64,000 bases of DNA from an uncultured Bacteriovoracaceae bacterium (GTDB lineage Bacteria; Bdellovibrionota; Bacteriovoracia; Bacteriovoracales; Bacteriovoracaceae), in NCBI GenBank assembly GCA_937931205.1, contig CALHBF010000002.1, forward strand, positions 62,001 to 126,000, in the 5' to 3' direction. This document shows positions 8,925-17,463 of the stretch, piece by piece. The position numbers and the translations under genes are program-made. Positions within the stretch are counted from its first letter, which is position 1; every line of letters starts with the position of its first letter. The notes beneath the pieces are model-generated. The model ran no database searches, had not been told where the DNA came from, and worked only from the letters and a program-made list of their open reading frames with translations.

Positions 8925-9332
8925 ATGATTCAATTTGAAATAACCGAAAGTCCGGATCAAGATGTTGTTGGTGACTATCACCTCTTTAAGAACGAGATTT
9001 ATCTCGGAACTCTTCTTACGGACATTATTATCAAAGATCCGGAAATCAGAAAAAGCCATGCCTTTATTGAAGTGGTAGAAAATGTTTTACTTTTTCATCC
9101 CCAAAAAGATGTTCCGTTTTATTTATTGAATGGAAAACGCGCCCTGACCATTAGAAAACTGAAAGCAGGCGATGTGGTACAAATGGGGCAAACAAAAATT
9201 AAAATTATAGGTTTTAGTTTTTCTGCCAATCAAACTCGAAAAGAAATATTAGATAACAAACTCCAACAATTTATGAATCAGCAGGACGCAAGACTCGATG
9301 TGATCGAGAAACTTGGCCAGCTAATGAAGTAA
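8925..9332 (+). CDS. FHA-like domain protein
   Basis: Small (135-residue) cytoplasmic protein that resembles a forkhead-associated phosphothreonine-binding domain. After an N-terminal strand, GTLLTDIIIKDPEIRKSHAFIE (about 27-48) matches the FHA pattern of a glycine turn, a hydrophobic strand and then RxSHA. The canonical Gly-Arg before the serine loop is not obvious, so phosphopeptide binding is uncertain. A C-terminal helix follows. The ATG at 8925 lies one base past the recG stop codon and begins the conserved N-terminus. The partner kinase is unknown. Confidence 0.6.
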   Translation: MIQFEITESPDQDVVGDYHLFKNEIYLGTLLTDIIIKDPEIRKSHAFIEVVENVLLFHPQKDVPFYLLNGKRALTIRKLKAGDVVQMGQTKIKIIGFSFSANQTRKEILDNKLQQFMNQQDARLDVIEKLGQLMK

Positions 9333-9336
9333 AACT

Positions 9337-10227
9337 ATGTTTGAACACTTATTTGCAAGCTTCTTTAAGACACCTGATAATCAACAAATCTTCTACCTTC
9401 GAAACGTAAAAGAGTTTGATCAGTCTAAGCCCATACTTATTTTTAACTATGGTCTCGTTTGCAGTAACCACCACTGGAGTTTCCAAGTAACCTTTTTTGA
9501 TAAGCTTGGTTATCAAATACTTCTTCACGATTATCGCGGTCATTTTCAATCCACCATGGGTGCAGTTGAAGAAGTAACCTTCGCTCAGATGGCCAGTGAT
9601 ATAAAAAACCTTTGTGATCATCTTCATATTAAGAAGGCAATCTTCCTTGGGCATAGCATGGGAGTTAATGTCTCTTTGCAGATTGCCAAAGATTATCCTG
9701 AACTGGTGCAGAGTCTTATTCTTATCTCTGGTACTTATATGCCGGTAAAAGACATCATGTTCGACACCAATCTGATGGAATACATCATGCTAGTGGCGAC
9801 CCTCTTTCATCAGCGCTATCCTGAGGTTTTGCAAAAAATTTGGAAAACCGGCGGCCTTAACCCAATCGTGCGAGAAATTATTCATACTGCCGGCTTTAAT
9901 AGAAAGAAGGTTTCTCGAGAATTTATTGAAATCTATTTAAATCGAATGGGTCAGCTGGGTGTTGAAATATTCTTCAAACTAATTGATGAAATGAGTAAAC
10001 AAAATATCACTTCATCGCTGGTGCGAATTGATGTCCCAACACTTGTAATCGGTGGATTAAAAGATGGAGTTATCCCCAACCATCTTCAAAGATCGCTGGC
10101 AAATATCCTTAGTGATTCAGAAACTTATTATTTAAAAACAGGCTCTCACGTTCCGCAAGCGGACTTCCCTGATTTTATCAATGAGCGAATTGAACTCTTC
10201 TTTCAGCAAAAACTTAATCTAAATTAA
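9337..10227 (+). CDS. alpha/beta hydrolase
   Basis: Cytoplasmic serine hydrolase of the alpha/beta fold; substrate not predictable. The 296-residue protein shows the nucleophile elbow GHSMG with Ser107, the acid in GGLKDG (Asp243) and the base in GSHVPQ (His271), so the catalytic triad is complete. HDYRGHFQS early in the protein is the usual oxyanion-side loop, and a helical cap lies between about 130 and 215. It follows the FHA-like gene by four bases and ends the operon. Its last 14 bases overlap the convergent gene on the other strand. Confidence 0.85.
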   Translation: MFEHLFASFFKTPDNQQIFYLRNVKEFDQSKPILIFNYGLVCSNHHWSFQVTFFDKLGYQILLHDYRGHFQSTMGAVEEVTFAQMASDIKNLCDHLHIKKAIFLGHSMGVNVSLQIAKDYPELVQSLILISGTYMPVKDIMFDTNLMEYIMLVATLFHQRYPEVLQKIWKTGGLNPIVREIIHTAGFNRKKVSREFIEIYLNRMGQLGVEIFFKLIDEMSKQNITSSLVRIDVPTLVIGGLKDGVIPNHLQRSLANILSDSETYYLKTGSHVPQADFPDFINERIELFFQQKLNLN

Positions 10228-11461
10228 TATTTTTAAGTTCGATAAGAGGTTTGAAAATTCGTTTTATAGCAGAACGAACTTGCGATTTTTTATACTCTTC
10301 GTGACTTGCTTCACCTTGCGTGTTCTGAACGTGTGAATCCTTATCAGTAAGCTGCACTTCAAACGGATAGAAGAATCGTACATCACGAGAAATTGGTGTG
10401 GTATCAATTGAAAGTAAGGCCTGAGAAACAGGATTCTCACGATCGGCAATGGCCTTTTTACGAACCTCATTAAATGAAGACATGAATGGATTACGATACT
10501 TAATCAACTGTCTTCCCGTAAAATGAATGGCACGGTAATCATCGCTTGAGTGCTGATTATCATGACGAGATAAACCAGGAACACACTCTTCCATCAAATT
10601 ATTGAGCTCTTGATAAAAGATCTGTTGTGGCCAATCTTCTCTCATTGATCTCTTATAAAGAGTGAACATTCTTTTTCTTAAACATACTAGATCAACCAAA
10701 GTATTCTGAGAGCGAGATGGCTTGATGTTATTAACGGTCACCACATTGTTTTTTACAAGAAAGCGAATGACACGAAGTGCATCAAGCTTATTCTCAGTAA
10801 CAATTCTCACCCCAATCCTATCAAACAGCTCCTCAGCAACATTTTCTTTTTTGTGAAGTAGTTTAATGATGATGGAGTCTCTTGTTTTTTTCGCTTTCGT
10901 TTGAAAGTCGACAAGAGGGATTGATTGCCCATGATCATTTCGCAAAAATAGATTGTTCTGATCATCACGATGAATGAATTTATAAAAGCGATCAAAAATT
11001 TGTTGTTGGATTGTAGAGAAGTAACGGTAACGGAGATCTTTATCAGTATGAAGAATAGTGTGCATCACTTTCAAGACGACACTCGCCCATAAAGCTTCCT
11101 CAGTATTAACTTTAAAACCCTGGGCCCTGCCGTTAGCAGAGAGGAAAAGATCACTAATATTAGTTATGGTAAATAAAAAATGAGGCAAACGAAGATCAAG
11201 GCCTTCGGTATTACCTTCTTTTAAGAAATAACGACGAATAAATTGAATGGCCTCTTGGAAAATTCCGAACAGCTCAGCGTTTTCTACGGGATCATTGATA
11301 TCAAATCCGTAACCGTAGAGAAAATGGGCCACATCATCCTTGGTCATCAGGTCCGACAGATAATTAGTTCCCTCCAAAGATGACTTGCCGCTGCAAATCA
11401 TATCGAAGGTTTCCCAGTTAAAAGCATATTCTTGTAAATAATCTGGACGTGACCCCATCAT
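10214..11461 (-). CDS. divergent RelA/SpoT-synthetase-like protein
   Basis: Predicted cytoplasmic protein of about 415 residues. The C-terminal half carries, in the right order, motifs resembling the (p)ppGpp synthetase fold: DRIGVRIVT (from Asp214), DDYRAIHF (about 307-314, like the GYRSLH loop that stacks the pyrophosphate-acceptor base), FEVQL (Glu368, like ExQIR) and GEASHEEYKK (like AAHWKYK). The N-terminal 200 residues are helical and unrecognised; no HD hydrolase motif, TGS or ACT domain is seen. I recall uncharacterised families of this kind in related bacteria, but the name is not certain. An in-frame TTG at 11470 is the alternative start. It is convergent with the hydrolase gene. 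Function in nucleotide signalling is inference. Confidence 0.6.
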   Translation of the reverse strand: MMGSRPDYLQEYAFNWETFDMICSGKSSLEGTNYLSDLMTKDDVAHFLYGYGFDINDPVENAELFGIFQEAIQFIRRYFLKEGNTEGLDLRLPHFLFTITNISDLFLSANGRAQGFKVNTEEALWASVVLKVMHTILHTDKDLRYRYFSTIQQQIFDRFYKFIHRDDQNNLFLRNDHGQSIPLVDFQTKAKKTRDSIIIKLLHKKENVAEELFDRIGVRIVTENKLDALRVIRFLVKNNVVTVNNIKPSRSQNTLVDLVCLRKRMFTLYKRSMREDWPQQIFYQELNNLMEECVPGLSRHDNQHSSDDYRAIHFTGRQLIKYRNPFMSSFNEVRKKAIADRENPVSQALLSIDTTPISRDVRFFYPFEVQLTDKDSHVQNTQGEASHEEYKKSQVRSAIKRIFKPLIELKNINLD

Positions 11462-11521
11462 TTTTGCCAATTCTTATAATTCAAATTAAAGTCTAATATA
11501 AGGCAAACTAACGTATAAAAT

Positions 11522-12016
11522 ATGAAAGATCAAAATTTAAACATTCCCGATAGAGTCATCATTTTCTTTTTAAGCTGGTTTTACTCCGGTAAGTTCCCGA
11601 AAGCACCTGGAACTATTGGAAGCCTTGCTACTCTTCCTCTTATTTATTTATTCGCAAAATACGGAATAAATATTTACTCTTTACTTGGAATAATTCTACT
11701 CATGTATGTTTTGGCCTGTTGGGCAACGGAGTACATCCAAAAGAAACATCACCTCCATGACCCTCAATGGATTGTTATTGATGAAGTCATTGGTATGCTT
11801 ATTACTTGGTCTTTTGTTATGAAGACCGATATCGCTAGCCTCTTTCTTGTTTTTTTCATGTTTCGCTTTTTTGATATCATCAAATTCTGGCCTGCTTCTT
11901 ATTTTGACAGAATGAAACATGGCCTCGGAACGATTACTGATGATGTTGTTTCAGCTATCTACGCTGGAATCACGTGCTTATTAGTCCAGTATTTTTTCGG
12001 ACCAAGTGCGCTATAA
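11522..12016 (+). CDS. pgpA: phosphatidylglycerophosphatase A
   Basis: Inner-membrane lipid phosphatase that converts phosphatidylglycerol phosphate to phosphatidylglycerol. The 164-residue length and motifs fit: KAPGTIGSL near residue 26, WIVIDEVIGMLI (about 83-94) with the acidic metal-binding residues, and GTITDDVVSAI near the end, set among four hydrophobic segments. No strong ribosome-binding site precedes the ATG. It lies 122 bases upstream of recA, with a separate recA promoter in between. Confidence 0.93.
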   Translation: MKDQNLNIPDRVIIFFLSWFYSGKFPKAPGTIGSLATLPLIYLFAKYGINIYSLLGIILLMYVLACWATEYIQKKHHLHDPQWIVIDEVIGMLITWSFVMKTDIASLFLVFFMFRFFDIIKFWPASYFDRMKHGLGTITDDVVSAIYAGITCLLVQYFFGPSAL

Positions 12017-12076
12017 GCTAACTATTTCAAATTGTTAAAATCCGTAAATTTTCCGTAAAAATTGCATGAAAGCATA

Positions 12077-12105
12077 TTGTCGAACACTTTGGGCGATGTT
12101 AATTT
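12077..12105 (+). promoter_or_regulatory. candidate recA promoter
   Basis: TTGTCG, 17 bases, TAATTT, placing the start of transcription near 12112 and the recA ATG about 27 bases further on. The -35 has four consensus bases and the spacing is ideal. The predicted start falls inside the palindrome at 12108-12119, which would suit repression. Confidence 0.4.
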
Positions 12106-12107
12106 CT

Positions 12108-12119
12108 TTGTATATACAA
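12108..12119. promoter_or_regulatory. 12-base palindrome, candidate operator upstream of recA
   Basis: TTGTATATACAA is a perfect palindrome 20-31 bases before the recA start and overlaps the predicted transcription start. Its TGTATATACA core resembles the outer bases of an enterobacterial LexA box but is shorter. The TTACN3GTAA box known for Bdellovibrio LexA is not present here. Operator role is inference. Confidence 0.35.
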
Positions 12120-12138
12120 GAGAGAAGGAGAACCACTC

Positions 12139-13242
12139 ATGTCATTGAATCAGACAAACACAACTGATGCTTCTAACAAAAAGAAGGCCCTGGATCTGGC
12201 ACTTGCTACAATTGAAAAGCAATTTGGTAAAGGTGCTATCATGCGTTTGGATGCAAACCAAACTGCAGAAAAAATTCCGGCCATTTCTACTGGTTCTCTT
12301 GGAATTGATCTTGCCCTAGGGATTGGTGGTATTCCTCAAGGTCGTATTATTGAAATCTACGGACCAGAATCTTCTGGTAAAACAACAATGACTCTTCACA
12401 TTGCAGCTGAATGCCAAAAAGCTGGTGGAACAGTTGCTTTCATTGATGCCGAGCACGCTCTTGATACAGTTTATGCTCAAAAACTTGGTGTTGATGTTCC
12501 AAATACACTTATCTCTCAACCAGATTCTGGAGAACAAGCTTTAGAAATCGCAGATATGCTTGTTCGCTCTGGTGCTGTTAATCTCCTTATCGTTGACTCA
12601 GTTGCTGCTCTTACTCCGAAAGCAGAACTTGAAGGAGACATGGGTGATTCTCACATGGGTCTTCAAGCAAGACTTATGTCTCAAGCTCTAAGAAAACTAA
12701 CTGGTTCAATTTCTCGTTCAAATTGTACAGTTATCTTCATTAACCAGCTTCGTATGAAAATTGGTGTTATGTTCGGTAACCCTGAAACAACGACTGGTGG
12801 TAACGCTCTTAAATTCTACGCTTCTGTTCGTATGGATATCCGTCGTACAGGTGCTATTAAAGATGGCGATAGCGTTATTGGTAACAAAACAAAAATCAAA
12901 ATCGTTAAGAACAAAGTGGCTCCTCCTTTCAGAGAAATTGAATTCGACATCATGTATGGTGAAGGTATTTCAAAAGAAGGCGATCTTCTTGATGTAGCTG
13001 CAAACGAAGGTATTGTTGAAAAAGCTGGTGCTTGGTACTCTTATAACAACGCCAAAATCGGCCAAGGTCGTGAAGCTTCTAAAGAACACCTAAGACAAAA
13101 TCCATCTCTTATGACAGAGATCCGTGCAAAAGTTCTAGCAAAACACGGAATCGGTAAAATGGAAGCTCCAATGAATGTAGATATGTCTACAGGGGAAATC
13201 CAGGAAGATAAACCAGCTCCTAAGAAAGCAAAAGTTCAATAA
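12139..13242 (+). CDS. recA: recombinase RecA
   Basis: Strand-exchange protein for homologous recombination and activator of LexA self-cleavage. The 367-residue protein has the N-terminal helix region with [11 protein letters not shown], Walker [10 protein letters not shown] (about 74-82), LIVDSVAAL as Walker B, loop L1 with [14 protein letters not shown], and loop L2 near [17 protein letters not shown]. The C-terminus ends in a mixed-charge tail. AAGGAG lies nine bases before the ATG. A strong intrinsic terminator follows immediately and recX lies just beyond it. Confidence 0.99.
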   Translation: MSLNQTNTTDASNKKKALDLALATIEKQFGKGAIMRLDANQTAEKIPAISTGSLGIDLALGIGGIPQGRIIEIYGPESSGKTTMTLHIAAECQKAGGTVAFIDAEHALDTVYAQKLGVDVPNTLISQPDSGEQALEIADMLVRSGAVNLLIVDSVAALTPKAELEGDMGDSHMGLQARLMSQALRKLTGSISRSNCTVIFINQLRMKIGVMFGNPETTTGGNALKFYASVRMDIRRTGAIKDGDSVIGNKTKIKIVKNKVAPPFREIEFDIMYGEGISKEGDLLDVAANEGIVEKAGAWYSYNNAKIGQGREASKEHLRQNPSLMTEIRAKVLAKHGIGKMEAPMNVDMSTGEIQEDKPAPKKAKVQ

Positions 13243-13249
13243 TTTTTGA

Positions 13250-13276
13250 GGCCACCTTCGGGTGGCCTTCTTTTTT
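13250..13276 (+). terminator. intrinsic terminator after recA
   Basis: GGCCACC, loop TTCG, GGTGGCC, then TTCTTTTTT. A 7-bp GC-rich stem closed by a UUCG tetraloop and followed by a T run is a textbook intrinsic terminator. The T run ends four bases before the recX start codon. Confidence 0.92.
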
Positions 13277-13279
13277 CAC

Positions 13280-13765
13280 ATGAATCAAAGAATCTATAAT
13301 TACTCACTTCATCTACTCGCTCGTCAGGATTATTCAGAATACAAGCTGAAGAAGAAACTCCTTTCTAAACCAGATAATACTCTTGAAGAAGTTAATGAAG
13401 TTATTGAAAAACTTCTTGAGAAAAAACTTCTTAATGAAGAAAATTATAAAAGACTCTTTATCAAAAAATGGATTTATAAAGGAGAATCATTCTCCAAGAT
13501 TTCCATGCGGGCCAAAGCAGAAAAATTAGAAATATTTGCGGAAGAGTTTCAAATCATTGAAGAGGAAATGGGGATTAAAGAAGAGGATTCCTTAGTTTCT
13601 CTTATTCATAAAAAATTGCGATCAAAAGAAATTCCTAATGGTTTTCCTGAGAGGCAAAAGTTAAAAGAAAAAGTTTTAAGATTTCTCATCTCTAAAGGTC
13701 ACGATTACAGTGATGCCAAAGATGGAATTGAGAGATATTTTAAAAGCAGTAAATCAGATAGCTAA
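13280..13765 (+). CDS. recX: regulatory protein RecX
   Basis: Modulator that binds and limits RecA filaments. The product is about 161 residues, the usual size, helical and charged. The N-terminal IYNYSLHLLARQDYSEYKLKK matches the RecX pattern in which A-x-R-x-hydrophobic-S-x-x-E-L-x-x-K-L marks the first repeat. Position directly after recA supports the call. The ATG at 13280 is preferred over an in-frame GTG at 13262, which lies inside the recA terminator stem. No ribosome-binding site is visible, so expression probably depends on read-through. Its stop codon overlaps the end of the convergent kinase gene. Confidence 0.88.
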   Translation: MNQRIYNYSLHLLARQDYSEYKLKKKLLSKPDNTLEEVNEVIEKLLEKKLLNEENYKRLFIKKWIYKGESFSKISMRAKAEKLEIFAEEFQIIEEEMGIKEEDSLVSLIHKKLRSKEIPNGFPERQKLKEKVLRFLISKGHDYSDAKDGIERYFKSSKSDS

Positions 13766-16272
13766 CCATGAAGTTTCTTTTTTAGCCTAACCTCAAAGAT
13801 AGTTCCTTTACCTAAATCACTCTGAACTTTAATCTCTCCCTGATGAGCATCAACAATATTTTTACAAATATAAAGACCAAGGCCCAAACCACTAATTCCA
13901 CTGTTATGCCCTACTCTCTCAAAGCGATCAAAAACCTTTCCCTGATCTTGCGGAGAAATTCCTACCCCTTGATCTTTAACTGCAAAAACAACCGAATCAG
14001 GATACTCGAATAACTCAATCTCAATAGGCCTATTATTACCATATTTAAGTGCATTCGAAATAAGGTTGGTTAGAACCTGTTCTATTCTAAAAGCATCACA
14101 CTCCACTAGCACAGGAGACGATTTCTCAAACTTGGCACCTTGATTATCAAGTCTTTTATCGCCTTGATATCTTTCCAATACCCCAATGATAATTTTATTT
14201 AAGTCATTCACATGAAATAATAAATCCATTTTCCCCGAACTGATTTTACTAACGTCCAGAAGATCATCTACTAGATATCTCAGACGCTTTAGTTCTTTGA
14301 CTGATTTTTCAATATAGGGAGCAATGACATTCGATTTTTTTAATGTCCTATGGCTCAATTCCAAAAGAAGTCCCAAAGAAGTAATCGGAGTTTTTAATTC
14401 ATGGCTCGCCATCGAAATAAATTCATCTCTTACTTGTAGGGCATCTTTTAATTCTTCTTCAATTTTTTTTATCGGGTCGATATTTACGCCTGAGCCATAC
14501 CATTTAATGATTTTGCCTTTATCGTTTTTGGCCGGGATAGTTCTTACTAAAATCCACTGATAATCTCCATTACGAGTACGGATTCTCATTTCCATTGTGT
14601 AGGGAGTTCCATTTTTTATCGCCTTCAACCATAGCTCTCTTACCTTTGGCAGATCGTCTGGGTGAATCACTTCAGCAGCAGAGATCTCTTCGTAAAGATC
14701 ATTCCCCAATCCCGTTACTTCTTTCCATCTGCGATTATAGTACTCAGAAGTACCGTCGGGTGAACTAACCCAAATATAGTGATCAACTGAATCAGCAAGA
14801 ACTTGAAACGCTTTATACTGACGTAGTAGTTCTGACTCAATAATGTAACGTTTTAGTTTTTTTACAATCCCTATTTCACTCTGCTTCCAAGGGATTGATT
14901 TAAGCCTTATATTTTTCAGATCTACGTTAGCCCGCAAATCAACCGCCCAATTTTCTATCCCAATCATTTCAGGACGAAACCAAAGAATAAAATTATTTAT
15001 CCCATAAGGAAAATTGATCGCAAGCAATCCTGGGACATGTTCTTTGAATTTGGCAGATGGCGGATAAATACGTGACAAAGAATCTGTCACAAACACTTCA
15101 TCCTCTTCATTGGCCTTAATCCAAGTCACTAGTTGAAGGATTTCTTTTTTCGTCGGTGTATTTCCTTCAAGAAACCATTTTCCATCATAACACATGGCCA
15201 TTGATGACCCTTCAACAGGATTGAGATCCAGTAAAGAAGGACTGTCTTTAGTCAAAGCTTCAAAAAGTTTATTTGATAGTTCTATCTTTCGTTGAATTTT
15301 CTCAAATATATCTAATTGTTTTTGAGAGTATTGATAATCCTCTAGTTTAACTTTTGAGGTAATTAATGTTGAAACAACTTTACCAAGAATTTGAATGGCA
15401 GATTTCTCACATTGCCCAATCATTTTCTCACTACGATGATGACAAGCAATCAATCCCCATAACTCACTTCCATTCATAATTGTAATAGAGAGAGAGGCTC
15501 CGACTTCCATTTTCTTCAGAGAATCTAGATGAAAAGAAAAAGGACTTCGCAAAAGAGTCTTACCTAAATCAGTCACAAGATTTGTTCGAGGATTAATCTC
15601 TGGAATCATCGATGATGGAGTATAAGAAACATTTGGAGTAAACCTCAATGTATTCTCGCAATACATTCTCTTAACCAGATCAGGAGCATTGGTAGCAGGA
15701 AAACGAAGACCTAGATAAGATTTCCATCCTTTGACCATTAGTTTCTCAGCAATCACTGTCCCATTAAACTCTTCATCAAACCGATAAAGCATCACTCGAT
15801 CAAAACCAGTTATATTTTGAATTTCCTCAATAACAGTCTGATAGAGTTCTTTTAAACATTTTGTTTGCTCTATCCGATCAATGATCAAACTCAAACTTCC
15901 CATTACCTGATAAGAAGGACATTCTTCTTTAAGAGGAATTACCTCGACCACCAATTGGTTTTCATTTCTAGTTAATGAAAACTCGAGTAATACTTTCTGC
16001 CCTGACATCTTATGATGTAAGTCTAAGATAAATACAGAACTAGTCTCTTTACTAAAATAAGGAAATGTTTCGAAAGAGTATTTTTTTTCTAAGAAAATAC
16101 GAAAATCTTCACCAATTACTTCCTGAACATTATAATCAATGAAATGACTGATATTTTGACTGACTTGTTCAATAATTAAATTTGGGAGAGAAACAACTAA
16201 TAGAAAACCAAAATCCTGAATAGTCTCAGAAATTTGACTTGGCCTTTCACCACTATTTGTTATGTCACCCAT
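13762..16272 (-). CDS. phytochrome-type sensor histidine kinase lacking the chromophore Cys
   Basis: Sensor kinase of 836 residues, cytoplasmic. Domain order: PAS (about 15-115), phytochrome GAF (about 125-300), PHY (about 310-470), a second PAS (about 485-600) with YYNRRWKEVTG and HPDD, HisKA with SHELKTP (His624) and an HATPase with NLISNALKYG, DQGVGI and GLGLGLYI. Kinase motifs are intact. The light-sensing part is altered: the bacteriophytochrome N-terminal Cys is replaced by Ser7, PASDIP reads PATNAP (Asn195), and the PHY tongue lacks PRxSF. Tyr163, His248 and His278-His279 are kept. A TGA two codons before the ATG rules out a longer N-terminus. No receiver gene is adjacent. Confidence 0.9.
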   Translation of the reverse strand: MGDITNSGERPSQISETIQDFGFLLVVSLPNLIIEQVSQNISHFIDYNVQEVIGEDFRIFLEKKYSFETFPYFSKETSSVFILDLHHKMSGQKVLLEFSLTRNENQLVVEVIPLKEECPSYQVMGSLSLIIDRIEQTKCLKELYQTVIEEIQNITGFDRVMLYRFDEEFNGTVIAEKLMVKGWKSYLGLRFPATNAPDLVKRMYCENTLRFTPNVSYTPSSMIPEINPRTNLVTDLGKTLLRSPFSFHLDSLKKMEVGASLSITIMNGSELWGLIACHHRSEKMIGQCEKSAIQILGKVVSTLITSKVKLEDYQYSQKQLDIFEKIQRKIELSNKLFEALTKDSPSLLDLNPVEGSSMAMCYDGKWFLEGNTPTKKEILQLVTWIKANEEDEVFVTDSLSRIYPPSAKFKEHVPGLLAINFPYGINNFILWFRPEMIGIENWAVDLRANVDLKNIRLKSIPWKQSEIGIVKKLKRYIIESELLRQYKAFQVLADSVDHYIWVSSPDGTSEYYNRRWKEVTGLGNDLYEEISAAEVIHPDDLPKVRELWLKAIKNGTPYTMEMRIRTRNGDYQWILVRTIPAKNDKGKIIKWYGSGVNIDPIKKIEEELKDALQVRDEFISMASHELKTPITSLGLLLELSHRTLKKSNVIAPYIEKSVKELKRLRYLVDDLLDVSKISSGKMDLLFHVNDLNKIIIGVLERYQGDKRLDNQGAKFEKSSPVLVECDAFRIEQVLTNLISNALKYGNNRPIEIELFEYPDSVVFAVKDQGVGISPQDQGKVFDRFERVGHNSGISGLGLGLYICKNIVDAHQGEIKVQSDLGKGTIFEVRLKKKLHG

Positions 16273-16435
16273 TTTTCAACCGCGATTGTAACTGAAGCAT
16301 TGTTCGCACTAGCAGACAATTATTTTAACCTTTTACTCTATGTATTCCTAGTAAGATAAAACAAAGGTTGCCTTAAGATTCTATCTGCGCTGCACACAAC
16401 AAATGTCTACTAATTTGATAGCTGTTCAATATTCA

Positions 16436-16447
16436 AGCGCTAGCGCT
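16436..16447. other. 12-base GC-rich palindrome
   Basis: AGCGCTAGCGCT is a perfect palindrome about 80 bases before the start of the 16527 gene, in an otherwise AT-rich intergenic stretch. It may be a protein-binding site; there is no further support. Confidence 0.3.
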
Positions 16448-16526
16448 CCCTTAACTTATGAAAATCATGTCGGAAATTATTGGCACTTACCTTGCTCATA
16501 TCCAGAACGAACAAGGAAAGGTTTTT

Positions 16527-17429
16527 ATGATGTTTCTAGCACTTCTTATTTCAATGATGAGTCTGTCTGTAACTGCTGCAGAAGAATTTCATATCCCTAA
16601 AGAAGTCTCGATGATCATGAATAAGAAACTTGCTTCTCATGGCCCAAATTGTTGGGGAACAGCACTTTATTTGAAAGGTGTTTCAAAGCGTCCACGCTTT
16701 GTCAGCGATGCTGAAATTAAATATTGGCAAGAGTCCTCACTTTGCCGTCCCTTAGAAATTACCGATCAAATTCTTCCTGGCGATATTATGAATGTCTATG
16801 GGCCAGAGTATGTTTTTGAGACAGATTTTAAGTTAGATGAGCAACAAAAATTTATTAATTTCTTTGAACCTGATCGTTACAAAGAAATTAATAAAACGAG
16901 CTATTCTGGTTTTCACCGACTTCTCCATTCTGAGACTTTTGTGAATAAGAATCAGGTCTTCGGAAAGGAATCTCCGAATAAAGACGACGCTTTCAAATTA
17001 ACAAAAATAAATGAGGTCTATGGTAGACCACGCGACTTAAGTGAGTGTCAGGAATCCCCCACCCTGACACCTCACCTACGTCAATTTGATAATCTTCCAC
17101 GAGGTGTAAAAGGCTCAAAGTGCTCATACTTCACGAAGGTTTTTCGCTGTCAAAATTTCTCAACTCTTCCTCTCAATCAGGAAGATAAGGCCTTGATGGA
17201 ACAAGTTTTCAAACATCAAAACCGCATCTTTGAAGCAGTAGTTTCAAAATCAAAAGCTCTATCAAAAGCAGAGAAAAAAGTGATTCGCGAATTTGCTAAT
17301 ACCCACTTGCAAGAAATTAAACTGCAAGTTTCGAGTGTTCATAATGAAGAAACACGAATGGTTCTCAGTTGGAAATTCTTCTCAGTCTATGCACTGATCG
17401 AAGGAATTACCTGGCTGGAAACTGTCTAA
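16527..17429 (+). CDS. secreted protein, possibly a papain-like (NlpC/P60-type) Cys enzyme
   Basis: Not firmly recognised. With the start at ATG 16527, which has AAGGAAAGG five bases upstream, the 300-residue product has a clean signal peptide ending VTAA near residue 18. A longer frame from ATG 16458 would hide the signal peptide. The mature part contains PNCWGTALYLKG (Cys42), ILPGDIMNVYG (about 85-95) and LLHSETFVN (His134), an order (Cys, PGD, His) reminiscent of NlpC/P60 cell-wall peptidases. Further cysteines near 198 and 216-230 may form disulfides. The C-terminal third is helical and charged. Enzyme activity is inference. The gene appears to be transcribed alone. Confidence 0.6.
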   Translation: MMFLALLISMMSLSVTAAEEFHIPKEVSMIMNKKLASHGPNCWGTALYLKGVSKRPRFVSDAEIKYWQESSLCRPLEITDQILPGDIMNVYGPEYVFETDFKLDEQQKFINFFEPDRYKEINKTSYSGFHRLLHSETFVNKNQVFGKESPNKDDAFKLTKINEVYGRPRDLSECQESPTLTPHLRQFDNLPRGVKGSKCSYFTKVFRCQNFSTLPLNQEDKALMEQVFKHQNRIFEAVVSKSKALSKAEKKVIREFANTHLQEIKLQVSSVHNEETRMVLSWKFFSVYALIEGITWLETV

Positions 17430-17463
17430 GAGTTAGACAGCACTGTAAAAACAATCTACGTTT

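Noticed and set aside
12030-12138. Bdellovibrio-type LexA box (TTACN3GTAA) before recA
   Set aside because: Two GTAA words occur but neither has a correctly spaced TTAC; only the 12-base palindrome is reported.
16403-16600. Open frame overlapping the start of the 16527 gene
   Set aside because: Lies in another frame, lacks a ribosome-binding site and reads as low-quality sequence; the 16527 frame has a signal peptide.
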